A program made the translations under genes and the position numbers. This document shows, in pieces, positions 8,309 to 16,318 of a stretch of 64,000 nt of DNA. The stretch is from Streptococcus mitis (lineage in GTDB: Bacteria > Bacillota > Bacilli > Lactobacillales > Streptococcaceae): assembly GCF_005844455.1 (NCBI RefSeq), contig NZ_SPGF01000003.1:17920-81919 (forward strand), read 5' to 3'. The notes under the pieces were generated by a model. That model made no database searches and had not been told where the DNA came from. It was given only the letters and a program-made list of their open reading frames with translations. Every line of letters starts with the position of its first letter. Within the stretch, counting starts at the first letter, position 1.

Positions 8309-8623
8309 TTAATACGTTTCCCCTACTCTATACTCAACCCATTCCTTTTCCTTCACTGGGTAAATCTTAGCAACTTTTGTTTCCTCATCATACACTACAA
8401 CAAAGTGACCTTTACTATTCCAGAATTTACCTAAAATAGTATCATCATGTAAATCAGTAAGTAAATTGCTTTCTTGACTTGTTGGGCTTTCTGTTTGTAC
8501 TGTTTTAGGCTCTTCTACCCCAACAGTAACAAATCTTGACCCAATAACAATAAATAGGCAAAATAGCACTGCCCCAATTCCCACAAGTTTAAATAAGTAT
8601 AAATCGCCATTATCTCTTTTCAT
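8309..8623 (-). CDS. Small membrane-anchored protein of unknown function
   Basis: 104 residues: a short basic cytosolic tip, one membrane segment at about 11-30 (LFKLVGIGAVLFCLFIVIGS), a Ser/Thr/Glu-rich linker, and a C-terminal module ILGKFWNSKGHFVVVYDEETK...EYRVGETY that recurs in the downstream gene. No lipobox cysteine is in the right place. The pair probably arose by tandem duplication. No family is recognised with certainty. Confidence 0.6.
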   Translation of the reverse strand: MKRDNGDLYLFKLVGIGAVLFCLFIVIGSRFVTVGVEEPKTVQTESPTSQESNLLTDLHDDTILGKFWNSKGHFVVVYDEETKVAKIYPVKEKEWVEYRVGETY

Positions 8624-8687
8624 GTTATCTTTTTATCTCTCTTTTTCTTTTATATACTCTTAAATCCCAAGGGGTAATAATATCCCC

Positions 8688-8818
8688 TTACACTCCCACC
8701 ATTTCATCAAGCCATCTAGTGAAATTGGCTTCTTTTGTCTCATCATCATACCACTCAAAATATTCAATATAAGTTGAGTTTGTGATTAGCTTTATACGTT
8801 TTTTGATATTGGGAATCT
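8688..8818 (-). pseudogene. C-terminal remnant of an unrecognised gene
   Basis: About 40 open codons end at TAA 8688-8690. They read as a plausible protein end (STYIEYFEWYDDETKEANFT then RWLDEMVGV). There is no start codon before the upstream in-frame TAG at about 8816. It is best seen as the 3' scrap of a lost gene beside the small-protein block. Confidence 0.35.
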
Positions 8819-8823
8819 AAATA

Positions 8824-8872
8824 GAATTCGGGCTCCTCTGTACTATATAAGTTAGCGAGGAACCGAACTCTT
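8824..8872. terminator. Inverted-repeat terminator downstream of the defence island
   Basis: TTCGG-GC-TCCTC and GAGGA-A-CCGAA flank a loop of about 20 bases. CTCTTTT lies on one side and an A-rich stretch on the other. It is just downstream of the CFI-box-like gene on the minus strand. Confidence 0.55.
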
Positions 8873-8891
8873 TTGGTATATTCTAATCGTT

Positions 8892-9344
8892 TTATTGGAC
8901 CACTTTTTGAGACAGTTCCAGTGTATATGTTTTATATAATTGATGGCAAGCTTGATCCTCTCCTGCTTTAATCAAGGAAACACAAGGTAAGACAAGTTCT
9001 GACCAGATAGACTCTAGTGTTTCCTCACGATTTGAATGTTCCTCTAATTTGGCAACAATCTGAGGAGCTATCTTATAGTAGGATTCAATTTCCTCCTGAC
9101 CACCATCTTGCAAGGCTAGATAAGAATCCCTGAATTTTCTCAAAGTCATCAATTCATCGCAGTCATCTGCCAATCCCTTGTAAGTTACCGCTGCTTCTGT
9201 CAAATAACAACCTCTTTGTTCAATTTGATAATAAGCATCTGGTTCACCGAAAAATCCAGTTTTAGAGCGCACATATCTCTCTGCATCACTCCTACGTTGA
9301 AAAATAGCTACTTCTCTTCCCTTACGATATACAACAAATTCCAT
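8892..9344 (-). CDS. CFI-box-like small protein at the end of the type III R-M operon
   Basis: 150 residues. The middle (CYLTEAAVTYKG at 46-57, then DDCDELMTLRKFRDSYL) resembles the CFI-box C-terminal domain, which normally reads C(F/Y)IATA...DDCxELxxLRxFRDxYL. The N-terminal 40 residues are a small basic alpha/beta region. It starts 13 bp downstream of res and is probably cotranscribed. CFI-box proteins are common beside defence and secretion genes but their biochemistry is not known to me. It could be an accessory factor of the restriction system. Confidence 0.55.
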   Translation of the reverse strand: MEFVVYRKGREVAIFQRRSDAERYVRSKTGFFGEPDAYYQIEQRGCYLTEAAVTYKGLADDCDELMTLRKFRDSYLALQDGGQEEIESYYKIAPQIVAKLEEHSNREETLESIWSELVLPCVSLIKAGEDQACHQLYKTYTLELSQKVVQ

Positions 9345-9357
9345 CTCTTTTTCCTTC

Positions 9358-12300
9358 CTATCTTACAATATTTAATAATTCCTCATAACTTGAAACCACA
9401 TCATAGATGTGCTGATCATTAATCAATCCAGCTTGTGCTAAAGCTTTAAAGTGAGCACGCGCACAGGCAATTTTTGCTTGCTCAGCTTGCTTTAATTGAA
9501 GACTAGACATAGAGCCTTTCGTTTCTGCAACAAAATAGATATGCTTGACACTTCCTTCACGGAAGGCGATTGCCCAGTCAGGATTATAGTTTCCAAGTGG
9601 AGTCGCAATACTGAACTTCCCTGGTAACTTCACATAAACACGAACATCCTCGTATTGTTCCAACGATTCTTTAAAGGTCTTCTCCGTATTTGAATCAACT
9701 TTTACAAAATTGTAAATTCCTTTTTTGGATTCAAGTAAGTGATCATCTGATCTGTTAGCAGTTTCAGGATTGTCATAAAACAAGTCCATATCATACTCTT
9801 CATTTAACACATTATACTGGATATGCTTGATAATTTGACTTGCTTTTTGTTCATTAATGAGCTTCGAAACCTTAAGAATAAACTCTTCTGGATTCTGTTT
9901 AAACTTGTCAAATTGGTAGACATAGATTTTACTTAATATTTCCGCAACCAACCTACGTGTTAATCCTGTCTGCTCAGCAATTTCCCCTAGTAAATCATAT
10001 TTGGTCATAATCTGCGAATCCGTTAGATACTCTTGCTGACGATCATTCTCAGCCACTGTCAGATGGAGTCCTTCTTCCTTACTCATCTCAGTAGCGCTTG
10101 CTTGCGTTATATGAAAGCTTGGTTTGCTAACGACTAATTTCTCATTAATGTAGTCAACCGAATGTTTTACCAACTCTGCATCATCAAATTCTACTTGATA
10201 GCTTGTCTTTCGATTGATTTGCTTCCAGAGATTTAGGAATTCTTTTCGGGCAATATTTTCTTGATTGACCTCATTTGAGAACTGAATGACTGAATGATTG
10301 GCATTTTCAATTTCATACTGTCCAGCATGATAAACGCTCTCCAATATCTCTACCAGCTTATCCTCATAACCTGCTAGTGTTTCAGACAGCTGTAACTGAT
10401 GATTTTCTTTTGCAGTAAAATATTCTGTAGTCAATTGCCCTTCACGGTCTATATAGCCTTGTCGAATCAAATCAAAGTGAATCGAATCTGCTTGTTCCTT
10501 CGTAATTCGTATTGTTTGACCTTCTTGATTGGTTAGAACTTTATTCGTAAAGAGAGTAACGTCCACTTTTACAGGACGATCTGCTAAGAGTTCTTTGATT
10601 TCTTCTTGTAGACTTCGAGCAAATTGATCATAATTTTCATTTGCAATTACTGTCAGTTTATTGATTTCATGAACATCATTTCCTAAGAGTTCAAAATCCT
10701 GACGAATTCCATTTTGGTCAACTGCCAAACGCATACCACGACCGATTTCTTGACGCTTTCCAACCTCTGCTGAAGATTTTTTGAGAGTACAAATTTGAAA
10801 GACATTAGGATTGTCCCATCCCTCTTTTAGAGCTGAATGAGAAAAGAGGAAACGAACTGGCTCTTCAAAGCTCAATAAACGCTCCTTGTCCTTCATAATC
10901 AAGTCATAGGCATCGATATCATTTGAAAGATTTTTCTTCTTTTCACTGGCAGATTTATAGTCCACAAAAATGGTCTTATCTGACTTCTTCACTTTATCTA
11001 TCGAAAAATAACCAGCATGAACTGAATTTCCTTCAAGATTAGCCTCCAAATATCTACGATAAGGAGTTGGTTCCTGTGTTTGGATAAACTGATTTACTTG
11101 ATTTCGGTATTCCTCTTCAAAAATCTGAGCGTATTCACCATTATAAGCATCATTATGTTCATCATATTGCTTATACTTGGCAACTTCATCGATGAAAAAT
11201 AGGGATAATACTTTAATTCTTCGATTGTAAAGTTTATTTTCCTTTTCGATATGACTTTTTATAGTCTCTCGGATTTGAATTCTTCTGATGCTCGACTCAT
11301 CCACTTCCCCAATCACTTCACCAACATGGAGCTCTTGAGTCACACCAACTTGAAGTTTGTTTTCTCTTGCATCAAAGTGACTAAGTGTCATTCCTTTATA
11401 AGCAGATAAATTCCCTGATTCAGCATACAAATCAAAGGGTTCTTCTACCACCTTCAATTTCCTTTTGACACCTGACTGCATTTTTACTTCAAACTCAATT
11501 TTTGCTTTAGGTGCTCCTGATTTTTGTAGAATGATTTCTTGTAGATATAGATAGCCTTGTGTCCCGGTCGTCCCAGTTTGCTCAATAGCCTTAACGGCAA
11601 TCTTCTTCACCAATTTTTGATTGTAAGCATCCATGGCATCCAATCTATAAACCATATCATGCTTTTCTTTATGGGTAGCCGAATAACGTAGCGTAAACAA
11701 TGGCTTGAAATCTTTTAGTCTTTCCTTGGTTTGCTTCCCTTCAACAGACTGAGGCTCATCGATAATCATAATCGGATTCATAGCTGCCAAGACATCAATC
11801 GGACGACGCCAACGGAAACTTTCCTGCTCAGAATGAATCCGTCGAGCATCTTTTCCTTTTGCATTAAAGGCTTGAGAGTTGATGACCATGATTTGAAGGT
11901 CTGACGAATTAGCAAAACTATCCAGATCACCTAAACGTGAAGAATCGTAGACAAAATAGCGTGGTTGTTTGCCATACTCCATCTGAAAGTGGCTTGACAT
12001 AATTTGTAATGACTTGAGAACCCCTTCACGAATGGCTACACTTGGAACGACAATGATGAACTTAAGCCAGCCATATCGTTTGTTCAATTCCATAATTGTA
12101 CGGATATAAGTGTAAGTCTTCCCTGTTCCCGTCTCCATTTCTATTGAGAAATTATAAGCTTCTCTCCCAGCAATCATATCAATAGAAAGACTATCAGAAG
12201 GACGTAAACCATAGCGAGTTTGCATAGTATGGACATTTTCCCGTATACTTGCTTGACTCAATTGAATCGGTGCATTTCGATAAGCATCTAAAACCAAATC

Positions 12301-12435
12301 TACCTCATCTGACTTGAGGCGACCTGGATCCGCCATATACTGAACTCCAGTATGTTTAGCTTGCCCTTGAAATAAATCTGCAATGGCACTCACCGCATCC
12401 AACTGAAATTGTTGTTTTTTAAATTGTAGTTTCAT
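9358..12435 (-). CDS. res: Type III restriction enzyme, Res subunit
   Basis: Res is the ATP-dependent helicase-nuclease partner of a Mod methyltransferase. It cleaves DNA when unmethylated sites are met. The 1025-residue protein has a superfamily 2 helicase core: Walker A METGTGKTYT at about 97-106, DEPQ box (MIIDEPQS) near 225, SATH motif III near 253, and the late QEIGRGMRL motif VI near 570. The C-terminus has a PD-(D/E)xK nuclease site: PDW, then ETKG in YFVAETKGS, at about 958-979. The length is usual for Res. It is separated from mod by two small genes encoding a TIR-like and a membrane protein, which is atypical because mod and res normally adjoin. Confidence 0.93.
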   Translation of the reverse strand: MKLQFKKQQFQLDAVSAIADLFQGQAKHTGVQYMADPGRLKSDEVDLVLDAYRNAPIQLSQASIRENVHTMQTRYGLRPSDSLSIDMIAGREAYNFSIEMETGTGKTYTYIRTIMELNKRYGWLKFIIVVPSVAIREGVLKSLQIMSSHFQMEYGKQPRYFVYDSSRLGDLDSFANSSDLQIMVINSQAFNAKGKDARRIHSEQESFRWRRPIDVLAAMNPIMIIDEPQSVEGKQTKERLKDFKPLFTLRYSATHKEKHDMVYRLDAMDAYNQKLVKKIAVKAIEQTGTTGTQGYLYLQEIILQKSGAPKAKIEFEVKMQSGVKRKLKVVEEPFDLYAESGNLSAYKGMTLSHFDARENKLQVGVTQELHVGEVIGEVDESSIRRIQIRETIKSHIEKENKLYNRRIKVLSLFFIDEVAKYKQYDEHNDAYNGEYAQIFEEEYRNQVNQFIQTQEPTPYRRYLEANLEGNSVHAGYFSIDKVKKSDKTIFVDYKSASEKKKNLSNDIDAYDLIMKDKERLLSFEEPVRFLFSHSALKEGWDNPNVFQICTLKKSSAEVGKRQEIGRGMRLAVDQNGIRQDFELLGNDVHEINKLTVIANENYDQFARSLQEEIKELLADRPVKVDVTLFTNKVLTNQEGQTIRITKEQADSIHFDLIRQGYIDREGQLTTEYFTAKENHQLQLSETLAGYEDKLVEILESVYHAGQYEIENANHSVIQFSNEVNQENIARKEFLNLWKQINRKTSYQVEFDDAELVKHSVDYINEKLVVSKPSFHITQASATEMSKEEGLHLTVAENDRQQEYLTDSQIMTKYDLLGEIAEQTGLTRRLVAEILSKIYVYQFDKFKQNPEEFILKVSKLINEQKASQIIKHIQYNVLNEEYDMDLFYDNPETANRSDDHLLESKKGIYNFVKVDSNTEKTFKESLEQYEDVRVYVKLPGKFSIATPLGNYNPDWAIAFREGSVKHIYFVAETKGSMSSLQLKQAEQAKIACARAHFKALAQAGLINDQHIYDVVSSYEELLNIVR

Positions 12436-12573
12436 AATTTATTTTCTTCAATTTTTATATTTTCCAAATAATTGTATATTCTCAATACTTTGTTAACTGT
12501 TTATAAATATCACAAAAATCAAATATCATATACCTCTGATATTTATCATTTGGTTTATTACTATTAATACTAG

Positions 12574-13074
12574 CTACCAGGTAGATGGTCTATGAGAAAT
12601 AGCATACTCTATCAATTCCTCCATGTTACTTTGAATATCCTCATAAACATACTTTGAAGTAGAGAATGGAGAATCGTAACAACGGATATAACTTGATAAC
12701 GATCTGCCAGTTCGTGATATTGTAAAATCGTCAAATGGATTTCTTCCTTGATTATTTTGATTTCCAAATCTATCCTTTAAATTATGAATATATATGCCTA
12801 CGATTCCTTTATCCAACTCAATTGCTTTTTTAATCTCATAGTTAATCCATTTACGTCCAGCGGTGTTCTCACCAATCAAAACAACCACACATGAACGCTT
12901 TGCCATTTGATTATCTATCCATGATTCTATCATTGCATCAGATTTTAATTTTACTTCTTCCCATTCATTATCTGAAAAAGTAGACTCGCCTGATACTCTC
13001 CCCATATTTCTAACTTGTGATGCTCGCCAGTTATCATTACTATAGTGAAAGCTAAAAAATACTTGTCTCTTCAT
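12574..13074 (-). CDS. TIR-like (DUF1863, ThsB-type) protein
   Basis: 166 residues matching the MTH538 TIR-like fold. The first strand VFFSFHYSNDNWRASQVRNM is the family hallmark, followed by VVVLIGENTAGRKWINYEIKKAI with the conserved glutamate before the helix, and GIVGIYIHNL. ThsB of Thoeris has this fold and makes NAD-derived signalling molecules on phage infection. The gene lies 11 bp downstream of a small membrane protein gene in the same direction, and both sit inside the mod-res operon. A signalling TIR plus a membrane effector is the likely arrangement, but no ThsA-type gene is present. The family call is good; the antiphage role is inferred. Confidence 0.75.
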   Translation of the reverse strand: MKRQVFFSFHYSNDNWRASQVRNMGRVSGESTFSDNEWEEVKLKSDAMIESWIDNQMAKRSCVVVLIGENTAGRKWINYEIKKAIELDKGIVGIYIHNLKDRFGNQNNQGRNPFDDFTISRTGRSLSSYIRCYDSPFSTSKYVYEDIQSNMEELIEYAISHRPSTW

Positions 13075-13085
13075 ACTTTCCTCAC

Positions 13086-13478
13086 TTATCTAAAAACAAT
13101 TAAAAGTGTCAATGTAGCAATAACTATTAAACCATAGGTATACTTTAAAATGGGACGAAATAATGCTATCAGAAAATCCCCTTCTTCTTGTTTTGGAGTC
13201 ATTCTAAAATCTGTTTCTATTTCACTTAATCTTACCTCATCGTATAAACGTCTAAATTGTCGTTCTAATGACAAATAATATGCATCATGAAACCAGAATA
13301 AGATAGTCACACAAAAATTTAAAAGAAGTATATACCACATACTGGTATTACTAAACCAAAATGCGAACAAGGCTCCTATGGAAGTAAACGACCATCCTTT
13401 AATGATAAAAGAATTATTACCCATCCGTTCAATAATAGCTTGTATCATCTCTAAATGTTTTACATTGTATTCACTCAT
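13086..13478 (-). CDS. Small membrane protein paired with the TIR-like gene
   Basis: 130 residues. An amphipathic N-terminus (HLEMIQAIIERMGNNSFIIK) leads into two membrane segments at about 28-62 (WSFTSIGALFAFWFS; YILLLNFCVTILFWFHDAYYL). A charged cytosolic loop with LERQFRRLYDEVR follows, then a third segment at about 112-129 (YTYGLIVIATLTLLIVF). Similar proteins (NSF.IKGW motif followed by F.DAYYL..E..FR.LY) are familiar to me as neighbours of DUF1863 TIR-like genes. The start lies 3 bp beyond the mod stop codon, so it is translationally coupled to mod. A pore-forming or membrane-damaging effector role is plausible but unproven. Confidence 0.65.
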   Translation of the reverse strand: MSEYNVKHLEMIQAIIERMGNNSFIIKGWSFTSIGALFAFWFSNTSMWYILLLNFCVTILFWFHDAYYLSLERQFRRLYDEVRLSEIETDFRMTPKQEEGDFLIALFRPILKYTYGLIVIATLTLLIVFR

Positions 13479-13481
13479 ACC

Positions 13482-15447
13482 CTACACCACCTTAACTTTG
13501 GTATGAGGTGATAATTCTTTGAAGATTTCACTTACGTTAATCTTATCTGCTGAATTGGCAAATGAGCTATCACGGAAAACGGCACGGAGTGGTTGTGCTT
13601 GAGCGATGTGACAGATAACTTCTTCAGAGATTTCATCTTCAAAACAAGCCATGAGTGAGCCTTGATCTACATCATAGATTTCTGCTCCTGCTACTTTCTC
13701 CAAATCAATGGCTAATGACAGTTCTATTCCCCATGTTAACATAACTTGAAAAAGTAAGTCGAGGCCAGTACGTCCTTCCTTGATATTGGATACACTATCA
13801 AAGAGTTCTCCTTGGATAAATTGATCAGGACGAGCTGAAACATCCTTGAAATTAGAAGAATCTAACTTATAAGCTTTAAAACCAAAGTCTTGTTTGCCAA
13901 TCAATTCAGGATGCTCCTCCTGAATCTTGGCAGCAGCACGACGAATCCGTTCACGAGAAATCTGGTCAATAGTTTCATAACCTGCTTCTTTAGCAGCAGA
14001 CTTGTCGGCCACTTCCTCATCCAAAGTACACAGGATAAACTTACGATTTCCACCATCTTCAGCATTCAGTTGCATGACTGCATCTGCCGTAGTACCAGAA
14101 CCACCGAAGAAGTCGAGGATTAAAGGAGAACTTATTGTCAAACGATCAATTAAATACTTAATTAAATTAGAATCTTTAGGATAATTGAAATAACCTTTTC
14201 CAAGAAGAATCTGTGTTTGTTTTGCTCCTTGTGTACTTGAAAAGTTTTCAACAACTCCCATCGGACGTTGAGTTCTATCGATCCTTGTACCATTATTATC
14301 ATAATTTAAATATTGTTTTGTATAAACTGTCCAAATTCCATTCTTGTCTTTTTTAAAGACAAGATACTCATTATCAATGCCCCATTTTAACTTTTCCTTA
14401 CTCCATCTCCAACAAGCTTTTTGTCCCGAATTATTTTGAGAAGGAGTAACAAAGGTTCCATCAGGACACTCTATTGGATAGTCCAACGATTCAGAATATT
14501 GGATAGAACCCATTCCTAGTTTTTGCAGATAATACTTTCCTCGAATTTCATCAGATAATACATACCTATCAATATTAGTAATTTCTACTCCATTTATTTC
14601 AAGCAAATCTATGGACTTAGAATAACAAAGAATATACTCATGTTTAAGTCTAAATAACTTACTATCCGAGCTTCCTCCACCTTCTTTATTTAGCCAAACG
14701 AGATTAGCTACAAAATTCTCCTCTCCAAATATCTCATCACAGATAGCTTTGAGGTTGGCTTGTTCATTATCATCGATAGAGATAAAGATAACACCTGAAT
14801 CCTTGAGGAGATTACGCGCTAAACGGAGGCGTGGATACATCATATTGAGCCAGTCTGAGTGGTAACGGGCCGATGTCTTTTCATTTTTTGTGAGCCCAAC
14901 GACCTGGCGTCCTTCTTCATCCAAAAGTTCCATATCTTCTTTCAGCTCTTCATCTGTTTTTTGGAACTTATCAGAGTATACAAAGTCTTTTCCTGTATTA
15001 TATGGTGGATCGATATAAATCATATCGATTTTTCCTAGATAGGATTCTTGTAAAATTTTTAAGACTTCTAAATTATCTCCAGTAATAAAGACATTTTCAC
15101 TGTTTTCAAAGTCAACACTTTCATCAAGATCTGGTCTTAAGGTTTTGGTAGTTGGTCGCCCAGCTTCTGCAATAGCTTCACGCTTTCCAACCCAAGTAAA
15201 CTCATAGGATTCTCGACCATCCACAATTTCCTCTGATAAAAACTGTTTAAGTTTCTCAAAGTCAATCGCAGGACCTAATCTGCCGTATTCATCCCTCTTT
15301 TCCATCAGAACTTCAGGAAAAAGTTGACCAATTTTTGAAATATTATCTGTAAAAACATCTTTTGAAGTGAGAATTAATTTCTCAAGTCCAGAGTTTTCAC
15401 CTGTTTGCTGTGCTGTGCTGTGCTGTGCTGTGCTGTGCTGTGCTCAT
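13482..15447 (-). CDS. mod: Phase-variable type III DNA adenine methyltransferase Mod, OFF in this sequence
   Basis: Mod recognises the target site and methylates adenine for the type III system. The intact frame from internal ATG 15305 encodes 607 residues: DPPYNTGKDF (motif IV) at about 99-108, FGGSGTTAD (motif I) at about 398-406, with a target-recognition region between. This DPPY-before-FxGxG order is the beta class of type III Mods. The proper start is ATG 15447, which has AAAGGAT nine bases upstream. It is followed by 39 bases of a CAGCA repeat, and this frame hits TGA at 15397-15399 after 16 codons. Adding one 5-bp unit, or losing two, joins ATG 15447 to the long frame (about 656 residues). 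ATG 15305 has no ribosome site. The gene is therefore phase-variable and OFF here. Confidence 0.9.
15406..15444. repeat. 5-bp simple sequence repeat at the 5' end of mod
   Basis: On the plus strand TGCTG occurs seven times in perfect tandem (15406-15440) and continues for four more bases. On the coding strand this is AGCAC/CAGCA immediately after the ATG. A non-triplet tract inside the coding sequence changes frame by slipped-strand mispairing. Repeats of this kind switch type III mod genes in several species, including modS of S. suis. Confidence 0.95.
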
Positions 15448-15658
15448 GGTAGTATCCTTTCTTAGTTTTGTCAAGCTTTCATAATTTTAATTTTATAAAA
15501 AATTAAGTTGGCTTATCCTATTTTTGTAATGCTTAATTTTTAATAAATTACAGCTTCATTTTATCAAAAATAGATTTTGAAATCAAAGAAGTTCCCTAAT
15601 CTCAATTTCTGATTTTCCTTTGTCAAAATTTACAATCAATTTTGCTTCTTTAAAGCTT

Positions 15659-16318
15659 CTATTCTTTCAATGTAGCCTGATATTCTCTTTTTATTTCTAT
15701 TTGTTTTCTCATTGATTTTTCAGAATACATCTTTTTCTTTAACTGTTGAGCCTTTTTCTCTAATTTATCTAATTGGTCACTGAGATCAATAGAGTTCCTA
15801 AGATTACTTGTTTCTAAAACTTGTAGCTCTTTCTTACCTGTTTCTTTTACAAGACTCTCATAAACATCATCTAAATCATTTCCCTCAAAGTCAATGCTTA
15901 CATCATCACACGTCTGAAAGCGACGGACAATCTTAAAGTGCTTACCATCCTTTTCTTGACTTAAAGGCTCTTTATAATGAATAAGAAGTTCTTCTTGACC
16001 TTGTGGATATTTTAATACAAAAGCTGTGTAAATCCCTAATCTTATATCTAGCTGTTCCAATAAAGTGAACGAAACATCCATTTGTTCGAGTTCTATTTCT
16101 AACACCATGATTTGCTTCACCTTTTTTCCAGCAGGAATATTAGTGGTACTTGTATCAATCTGATGAGTAATTTGAATTGCTCTAATCTGTTCTCTTAATT
16201 CTTTCTTTTCTTTTACAGAAACATTAAGATTATCAAAAAAATCACTATTTCCCTTTTTATGAGGACGATATAGAACATGAGCTTTTGATAAGGCTGTATA
16301 GGATGGGAATTTAATCAT
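15659..16318 (-). CDS. DUF4391-like protein between SNF2 helicase and mod
   Basis: 219 residues. The N-terminus (FPSYTALSKAHVLYRPHKKGNSDFF fragment) and the central strands (QIMVLEIELEQMDVSFTLLEQLD) match DUF4391 proteins known beside SNF2-type helicases and type III R-M genes. The C-terminal 50 residues are a charged coiled coil. The gene overlaps the end of the SNF2 gene by 8 bp, so the two are cotranslated. It is probably a structural or adaptor component of the helicase. No catalytic motif is visible. Confidence 0.65.
   Translation of the reverse strand: MIKFPSYTALSKAHVLYRPHKKGNSDFFDNLNVSVKEKKELREQIRAIQITHQIDTSTTNIPAGKKVKQIMVLEIELEQMDVSFTLLEQLDIRLGIYTAFVLKYPQGQEELLIHYKEPLSQEKDGKHFKIVRRFQTCDDVSIDFEGNDLDDVYESLVKETGKKELQVLETSNLRNSIDLSDQLDKLEKKAQQLKKKMYSEKSMRKQIEIKREYQATLKE

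Noticed and set aside
12574..13478. Canonical Thoeris type I or II
   Set aside because: The ThsB-like protein is present but no ThsA with SIR2-SLOG or Macro domain is. The membrane protein is too short and lacks such domains.
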